Shown piece by piece: positions 59,422-64,000 of a stretch of 64,000 nucleotides of DNA (within the stretch, counting starts at the first letter, position 1; every line of letters starts with the position of its first letter). The notes under the pieces are model-generated. The model had not been told where the DNA came from, did no database searches, and saw nothing but the letters and a program-made list of their open reading frames with translations. The position numbers were made by a program, and so were the translations under genes. The stretch is from DASTFY01 sp963769115 (GTDB lineage: Bacteria; Actinomycetota; Acidimicrobiia; Acidimicrobiales; Ilumatobacteraceae). The stretch is taken from positions 310,001 through 374,000 of the forward strand of contig CAVYKN010000020.1 in the NCBI GenBank assembly GCA_963769115.1, given 5' to 3'.

Positions 59422-59427
59422 ACCCTA
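59422..59427 (-). promoter_or_regulatory. Putative -10 element, leaderless start of FAH gene
   Basis: Minus-strand TAGGGT, 6 nt before ATG 59415. Confidence 0.45.
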
Positions 59428-59465
59428 CCGGCGGCCGCCCGAACGGGTGATCGGCCGCTCCTCCC

Positions 59466-59471
59466 TAAGAT
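59466..59471 (+). promoter_or_regulatory. Putative -10 element, leaderless start of PPK2
   Basis: TAAGAT, 7 nt before GTG 59479. There is no Shine-Dalgarno. Confidence 0.45.
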
Positions 59472-59478
59472 CGCCATC

Positions 59479-60276
59479 GTGGTCCGCCAGCGAGTGGGAG
59501 AGCTCGACCTGACCCCGCGGCTCAGCCGCGCCGACTACGACGTCCGGCTCAGGGCAGCCCAGCGCCGCTTCCTCCAGCTGCGCCTCCACCTCGGCGGCCA
59601 GATCGGCACGGGCGAGCTGGGACCCGGGCTCCTCGTGCTGTTCGAGGGCAAGGACGCCGGCGGCAAGGGTGGCGCGCTCAAGCGGATGGTCGAACCGCTG
59701 GACCCGCGGCACTACCGGGTGTCGAGCTTCTCGGCGCCCACGTCCGACGAGAAGCGCCACCACTTCCTCTGGCGCTTCTACCGTGAGCTGCCCGGTCTGG
59801 GCGGCATGGCCGCCTTCGACCGGAGCTGGTACGGCCGGGTGCTGGTCGAGCGCATCGAGGGCTACGCCACGATCGAGCAGTGGAGCCGCGCCTACGACGA
59901 GATCGTGCAGTTCGAGCGCACGCTCGTACTGGAGGGCCTGATCCTCGTGAAGCTGTGGCTGCACATCAGCGACGACGAGCAGCTCGGCCGCTTCCGCTCC
60001 CGCGAGAGCGACCCGTTGCGCCGTTGGAAGCTGACCGAGGAGGACTGGCGCAACCGGGAGAAGGCGCGTGAGTACGACCGCGCCGCCGACGAGATGTTCG
60101 ACCGCACCGACCACGGGCTCGGCCCGTGGGACCTCATCGCGGCCGAGAACAAGCGCTTCGCCCGGGTGGCCGTCATCGAGACCGTGATCGCCCGCGTCGA
60201 GGAGGGCATGGCCCGGCACGGCATGGACGTCCCGGGCGATGAGCTGCCCGGGTTGATCGCCGCCGTGGATGGCTGA
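59479..60276 (+). CDS. ppk2: Polyphosphate kinase 2 (PPK2)
   Basis: 265 aa, one PPK2 domain. It transfers phosphate between polyphosphate and nucleotides. Walker A is LFEGKDAGGKGGALKRMVE (residues about 55-73). Walker B region is FDRSWYGRVLVERIEGYA, with lid-like sequence DPLRRWKLTEEDWRNREKA. Single-domain length suggests a class I/III enzyme that phosphorylates AMP/ADP or uses NTPs. GTG 59479 is supported by TAAGAT 7 nt upstream. The N-terminal longer reading overlaps the FAH gene and is rejected. Confidence 0.92.
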   Translation: MVRQRVGELDLTPRLSRADYDVRLRAAQRRFLQLRLHLGGQIGTGELGPGLLVLFEGKDAGGKGGALKRMVEPLDPRHYRVSSFSAPTSDEKRHHFLWRFYRELPGLGGMAAFDRSWYGRVLVERIEGYATIEQWSRAYDEIVQFERTLVLEGLILVKLWLHISDDEQLGRFRSRESDPLRRWKLTEEDWRNREKAREYDRAADEMFDRTDHGLGPWDLIAAENKRFARVAVIETVIARVEEGMARHGMDVPGDELPGLIAAVDG

Positions 60277-60282
60277 CGTCGG

Positions 60283-60963
60283 TCAGCCGGGCTCGCTGCG
60301 GTCCTCGATCTCCCAGGCGTGGTCCAGCGCGTGCCAGGCGATCCGCCGCGCCGCGTAGCGGGGCCGCCATCCCTTCTCCACCAGCGGCTCGCCGGACGAC
60401 CCGTGGGAGAGCACTTCGACGATGGCGGCGCGCAGCTCCTCGATGCCGGCCGTGTCGTCCATCTCCGGCGGCTTCCGGCGGATGCCGAGCTTGCGGGCGT
60501 ACGCCGCCTCGGCCTGCACGACGTGCTCGACGATCTTGTCCCGGTCGCGGCCGCCGCCCCGCGGTCCCTTGCGCAACTCGGCCGGCGCCCCGGCGACGAC
60601 GTCGTCGAGGACGTCCCACGAGGCTCGGAGCAGCGCCGCCTGGTCTCGAGCCTTGGCCGCCGTCAGCCGCCTGCCATCGGCGGTGGCGGTGCGCTCGGGG
60701 ACGCCGAAGTCCGTGCCCGCGGCACCCTCGAGCTCCTCGACGACCTTCAGGCGGTCCGCGGAGGCGACGGCGAACGGGACGCCCGCACGGTCCGCCACCG
60801 CGGCGTAGCGCTCGCCGTACTCGGCCAGCGCCTCGAGCGCCGCGTCGGCCGTCTTCCCCGATCGGCACCAGCCCGGCCAGTCGAGCGCGCACGCGAACGT
60901 CCGTCGTGGCGCGACCTCCAGGTAGACCTGGATCGCCCGGACGCGGGCGTCAGATCTCGACAT
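60283..60963 (-). CDS. HicB-like/DinB-like two-domain protein
   Basis: 226 aa. Residues about 9-50 (YLEVAPRRTFACALDWPGWC then ALEALAEYGERYAAV) resemble the small partial RNase-H-like HicB antitoxin fold. Residues about 75-226 resemble a DinB/DfsB four-helix bundle, ending ARRIAWHALDHAWEIEDRS with a metal-type HxxxH-like segment (HALDHAWE). No HicA toxin is adjacent. It overlaps the 3' end of the CoxL-like gene by 14 bp, so translationally coupled. Family assignment is from pattern only. Confidence 0.65.
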   Translation of the reverse strand: MSRSDARVRAIQVYLEVAPRRTFACALDWPGWCRSGKTADAALEALAEYGERYAAVADRAGVPFAVASADRLKVVEELEGAAGTDFGVPERTATADGRRLTAAKARDQAALLRASWDVLDDVVAGAPAELRKGPRGGGRDRDKIVEHVVQAEAAYARKLGIRRKPPEMDDTAGIEELRAAIVEVLSHGSSGEPLVEKGWRPRYAARRIAWHALDHAWEIEDRSEPG

Positions 60964-63355
60964 CGGCGGCGGAGGGCGCAGGACGTTCGCCTCGCCGGGG
61001 CAGCGAGGCGAAGACGGCGGGCGGGTCCCGCCAACTGTCCGTCCCGCCACCGTCGCCAGCTGCTGTGATGGCCCGCCACACCCGCTCCGGCGAGCACGGC
61101 ATCTCGATGTGGCGCACGCCCAGGTGGCTGACCGCGTCGATCACCGCGTTCTGCACCGCGGGCATCGAGCCGATGGTGCCGGACTCGCCGATCCCCTTGG
61201 CCCCCAGCGGGTTCAGCGGCGTCGGGGTCTCGGTGTTCAGGGTGTCGAAGAAGGGGAACTCCGCCGCGCTCGGCATGGCGTACTCCGCCAGCGTCGAGGT
61301 CAGCGGGTTGCCCGCCTCGTCGTAGACGAACTGCTCCCACAACGCCTGGGCCGCGCCCTGCGCGATCCCGCCGTGCTGCTGACCCCGGACGAGGAGCGGG
61401 TTCAGGATGCGGCCGCAGTCGTCGACGGCGACGTGCTTGGTGAGCCGGGTCTGTCCCGTCTCGATGTCGACCTCGACCACCGCGACATGGGCTCCGAACG
61501 GGAAGGTGGGACCGGTCTGCGTGACGTCGAGAGCGGCGGCGAGCGGGCCGGCGCCGTCCTCGCCGTCGGCGTCACCGCGGTTCGCGGCCTGGGCCAGCTC
61601 GGCCCACGACAGCGCTCGCGCCGGGACGCCGGCCACGCCGAGGCGACCGTCGTCGGTCAGCACGACATCGGCCTCGTCGGCCTCCAGCAGCGCGGCCGCC
61701 AGGCGACGGGCCCTGGTGAGCACCTCGCCGGCCGCGGTGTGCACCGCCGTGCCTCCCAACTGGAGCGACCGGGAGCCGCCGGTCCCGGCTCCACGCGGGA
61801 CGAGCGCGGTGTCGGACTGGACGTAGCGGATGTCCGTCATCGGGATGCCCAGACGGTCGGCGACGAGCATCGCGAACGAGGTCGCATGGCCCTGGCCGTG
61901 CGACGACGTCCCCGCGCTGACCGTGGCCGTGCCGTCCTCGTGCACCTCGACCGAGCCGTACTCGCTGGCGGAGCCGCCGGCGGTGACCTCCACATAGGTG
62001 CTCACGCCGATGCCGAGCTGCCAGCGGGCACCCGCCGCCCGTCGAGCGGCCTGCTCGGCCCGCAGCTCCGCGTAGCCGGCCGCCTCCACGGCCCGGTCGA
62101 GCGCGAGGACGTAGTCCCCGCTGTCATAGGTCGTGCCGACCAGCGTCGTGTACGGGAACACATCGGCGGGCAGGAGGTTGCGGCGTCGCAGCTCGACGGG
62201 ATCGATCTCCAGCTCGTCGGCCGCCATGTCCATGATGCGCTCGAGGTACGCGGCAGCCTCAGGCCGGCCGGCGCCGCGGAACGCCCCCATCGGTGTCGTG
62301 TTGGTGACGGCCACGGCCACGTCGAAGGCGAGCTTCGGGATTCGGTAGACGCCCTGCGCCATGTTGCGGGTCGGGCCCATCGACAGCCCGCCGCCGAAGC
62401 CGCCGTACGCACCCGCGTCTCCCACCACCCGGGTGTGCATGCCGGTGATGCAACCGTCCCGGGTGAAGCCCATCTCGACGTACTGCACCTGACCGCGGCC
62501 GTGGGGCAGCGCGACCAGGTTCTCCGACCGTGTCTCCACCCAGGTCACGGGCCGGCCCAGGCGGCGGGCCGCCGCCAGTGCCACCGCGTGCTCCGCGGTG
62601 ATCCCGGCCTTGCCGCCGAAGCCGCCGCCGACGTGAGGGGCGACGACGCGCATCTCCTCCTCGGGGATGCCCAGCAGGCGGCAGGCGAGGGTCCGGAACA
62701 GGTGGGGCATCTGCGTGGAGACGTACACGGTCAGCTGCGGGCTCTCGCCGGGGATGACGGCGATGGCGTTGCCCTCCATCGGCACAACGGCGATGCGTTG
62801 GTTGACGAAGCGGCCGCGCACGACGATGTCGGCGCCTTCGAGCACGTCCCCGTCGTCGGCGTCGAGGAGTCCCGCAGCCAGGTTCGACCCCAGCTCGTCG
62901 AACTGCACGGGCGCACCGGGTTCCAGCGCCGCCTCGGGGTCGACCACGGCGGGCAGCGGCTCGTAGTCGACCACCACCGCGTCCGCGGCGTCGGCCGCCT
63001 GGGCTGCGGTGTCCGCCAGCACGGCGACCACGGGATCGCCCACGAAGCGGACCTTGCCCTCGGCCAGCGGTGGCCGAGCGCAGGCCTTGTTCAGGGCCAC
63101 GCCGAACGTGTGGAAGGAAGGGACGCCGAGGTCGGCGTTGACCAGCGCCGCTGCCACGCCCGGCATGGCGAGCGCCGCCGAGAGGTCCACGTCTTCGATC
63201 ACCGCGTGGGCGTGCGGCGAGCGCACGAGGACGAGGTGGAGCAGCCCGGGCCCCTCCGTGTTGCCGGCCATGTTGCCGATGAACGTGCCGCGACCCAGGA
63301 GGAGCTCGGGGTCCTCGACGCGCACGACCTCGGTTCCGAGCAGCGATCCGGGCAT
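60950..63355 (-). CDS. Molybdopterin-binding hydroxylase large subunit (CoxL form II-like)
   Basis: 801 aa, intact. Xanthine-dehydrogenase/CO-dehydrogenase large-subunit family: N-terminal ADAADAVVVDYEPLPAVVDP, molybdenum-cofactor regions HVGGGFGGKAG, TTPMGAFRGAGRPEA and GTSSHGQGHATSFAMLVADR, and the active-site GAKGIGESGTIG with the catalytic Glu. The FRGAGR signature is of the form II (not the AYxCSFR form I CO-oxidising) type, so CO is not predicted as substrate. The small [2Fe-2S] and medium FAD subunits are not adjacent. ATG 63355 has TAGTGT 7 nt upstream. Confidence 0.9.
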   Translation of the reverse strand: MPGSLLGTEVVRVEDPELLLGRGTFIGNMAGNTEGPGLLHLVLVRSPHAHAVIEDVDLSAALAMPGVAAALVNADLGVPSFHTFGVALNKACARPPLAEGKVRFVGDPVVAVLADTAAQAADAADAVVVDYEPLPAVVDPEAALEPGAPVQFDELGSNLAAGLLDADDGDVLEGADIVVRGRFVNQRIAVVPMEGNAIAVIPGESPQLTVYVSTQMPHLFRTLACRLLGIPEEEMRVVAPHVGGGFGGKAGITAEHAVALAAARRLGRPVTWVETRSENLVALPHGRGQVQYVEMGFTRDGCITGMHTRVVGDAGAYGGFGGGLSMGPTRNMAQGVYRIPKLAFDVAVAVTNTTPMGAFRGAGRPEAAAYLERIMDMAADELEIDPVELRRRNLLPADVFPYTTLVGTTYDSGDYVLALDRAVEAAGYAELRAEQAARRAAGARWQLGIGVSTYVEVTAGGSASEYGSVEVHEDGTATVSAGTSSHGQGHATSFAMLVADRLGIPMTDIRYVQSDTALVPRGAGTGGSRSLQLGGTAVHTAAGEVLTRARRLAAALLEADEADVVLTDDGRLGVAGVPARALSWAELAQAANRGDADGEDGAGPLAAALDVTQTGPTFPFGAHVAVVEVDIETGQTRLTKHVAVDDCGRILNPLLVRGQQHGGIAQGAAQALWEQFVYDEAGNPLTSTLAEYAMPSAAEFPFFDTLNTETPTPLNPLGAKGIGESGTIGSMPAVQNAVIDAVSHLGVRHIEMPCSPERVWRAITAAGDGGGTDSWRDPPAVFASLPRRGERPAPSAADVEI

Positions 63356-63362
63356 GGTCGCC

Positions 63363-63368
63363 ACACTA
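63363..63368 (-). promoter_or_regulatory. Putative -10 element, leaderless start of CoxL-like gene
   Basis: Minus-strand TAGTGT, 7 nt before ATG 63355. It favours this start over an ATG three codons upstream. Confidence 0.45.
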
Positions 63369-63384
63369 CGGAGTCGTCAGGTCG

Positions 63385-64000
63385 TCACGACTCGGCGACG
63401 GTGTCGTCCGTGTCGCCGGCATTGCCTTCATCACCAGCATCGCCGGCATCGTCGGACCACACCTCGTGCTCGGCGTCGGCCGGATCCGGGTCCTCGTCCA
63501 CGCCGGCCGCCGGCTGGTCACCGTCGCTCGGCGGTCGTGGATCGGCGACGCTCCCGCCTTTCAGTCCGGTCTCCAGCCGCGCCGCGCGCACGCACTGCGA
63601 GATGCTGTGCCAGCTGTGGCCCTGCCCGAGGAGATCCATGAAACCCGAGCGTTCCAGCACGCCGCGAGGGGCTCGCAGGGCGCGGGCCAGGTAGAGCTCG
63701 ACGCCCCTCCGCTGGAGCTCGTGCAGCAGGTGGGTCAAGACGTCGATCGTCGTGGTATCGAGTTGCGTCGTCGCCTCGAGGTCGACGACCAGGGCGCGGG
63801 TGGCCGGATGCCGTTCGACCTCGGCCAGCAGCCAGTCCTCGATGGCGATCGCGTTGGCCCAGAACAGTGGGACCTCGAGGCGGACGACGATCACCCCGTC
63901 GACCGCATGGCGGTCCGGGTGGCCCCGCACCCGGCCCCAGGCCGCCTTCTCGCTCGCTGATCTTTCCGAGCACCTCCAGGCGGGGCCGGCTCGCCCGGTA
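63385..64000 (-). CDS. C-terminal part of SulP-type anion transporter with STAS domain (partial; one frame change)
   Basis: Partial: runs off the right end of the window. The visible about 205 aa hold a STAS domain (WGRVRGHPDRHAVDGVIVV, then PLFWANAIAIEDWLLAEVER and VVDLEATTQLDTTTIDVLTH), followed by LYLARALRAPRGVLERSGF, and a Pro/Asp-rich acidic tail of about 45 aa (DEDPDPADAEHEVWSDDAGD). Upstream residues SRPRLEVLGKIS match the end of a SulP membrane domain and are in another frame (break near 63950-63962). Likely sulfate or bicarbonate permease. It precedes the CoxL-like gene by 29 bp. Confidence 0.75.
   Translation of the reverse strand, partial: TGRAGPAWRCSERSASEKAAWGRVRGHPDRHAVDGVIVVRLEVPLFWANAIAIEDWLLAEVERHPATRALVVDLEATTQLDTTTIDVLTHLLHELQRRGVELYLARALRAPRGVLERSGFMDLLGQGHSWHSISQCVRAARLETGLKGGSVADPRPPSDGDQPAAGVDEDPDPADAEHEVWSDDAGDAGDEGNAGDTDDTVAES

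Noticed and set aside
60950..63355. Assignment as aerobic carbon-monoxide dehydrogenase
   Set aside because: Active-site signature is FRGAGR (form II), not AYxCSFR, and no coxM/coxS are beside it.
61109..63694. A long plus-strand open frame (861 codons)
   Set aside because: Antisense to the CoxL-like gene. Composition (His/Arg/Gly-rich) is typical of shadow frames.
1..64000. Programmed +1 frameshifting as a real biological system
   Set aside because: No shared slippery site was found: the extra base is G, C, T or A in different contexts. Essential genes are hit up to three times. Insertion errors in reads are simpler. I keep the observation as a finding but not the mechanism.
1..64000. Mobile elements, phage remnants and CRISPR arrays
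   Set aside because: No transposase, integrase, att-like repeats or regularly spaced repeats were seen. The 13-bp and 12-bp repeats are adjacent copies without spacers.

Overview
The window is very GC-rich, densely coded chromosomal DNA from a high-GC Gram-positive. The gene content points to an actinobacterium, and my best guess, by inference only, is a member of the Acidimicrobiia. Pointers are a SigR/RsrA-type redox sigma/anti-sigma pair, a zincin-tilS-hpt order, a DUF222/HNH nuclease, a WXG100 protein, an actinobacterial-type Tad pilus locus with a LysM/BTAD protein, ClpC, DisA, and many genes that appear to be transcribed leaderless. I see no rRNA, tRNA, transposase, phage gene, integrase or CRISPR array.

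Layout. 1-9 kb: a scattered metabolic stretch (acyl-ACP thioesterase, metallo-beta-lactamase hydrolase, orn, glycosyltransferase, dut, ATP-dependent DNA ligase, class III CoA-transferase, M20 peptidase, methyltransferase, NUDIX). 9-14 kb: a WXG100 protein, a two-domain HTH protein, a double GNAT, an FAD-oxidoreductase/kinase (fused as read), a HAD phosphatase and a lipoprotein. 14-18.4 kb: coaA, an orphan N6-adenine methyltransferase, a CsaA-like protein and map. 18.7-27.4 kb: a complete Tad/Flp pilus operon (cpaB, tadZ, tadA/cpaF, tadB, tadC, flp pilin, three TadE/G-type pseudopilins, and a membrane LysM/BTAD protein). 27.4-32.8 kb: disA and radA on the minus strand, separated by a plus-strand ECF sigma/anti-sigma/lipoprotein cassette. 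32.8-44 kb: a GH63-type glycosidase, an LppM-like lipoprotein, clpC, a polyprenyl diphosphate synthase, a PLP decarboxylase, a renalase-like oxidase, hydrolase, acyltransferase-like and epimerase genes. 45-48 kb: two exported proteins and an SOS-boxed HNH nuclease. 48-57 kb: one long minus-strand run (sigR-like and rsrA-like, a small membrane protein, zincin, tilS, hpt, folP, a pseudophosphatase-like gene, folB, folK, nadB, nadC). 57-64 kb: a MarR/hydrolase divergent pair, class II aldolase plus FAH hydrolase, PPK2, a HicB-like/DinB protein, a CoxL-like molybdo-hydroxylase and the C-terminus of a SulP transporter.

Two window-wide patterns matter for any reader. First, about 18 genes are interrupted by apparent single-base insertions. 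The net effect is +1 in nearly every case, and genes normally essential (map, polyprenyl synthase) are hit, so sequencing error is much more likely than gene decay. I annotate these as single genes with the frame change noted. Second, many genes have a TANNNT hexamer 6-9 nt before an ATG/GTG/TTG with no Shine-Dalgarno. This suggests leaderless transcripts and was used to choose several starts. The most interesting individual items are a symmetric bidirectional leaderless promoter/operator (57.05 kb), an SOS box inside a leaderless promoter (47.92 kb), a phosphatase-like fold lacking its cysteine inside the folate operon, an acyltransferase-like protein lacking HX4D, and the sigma cassette that splits radA from disA.
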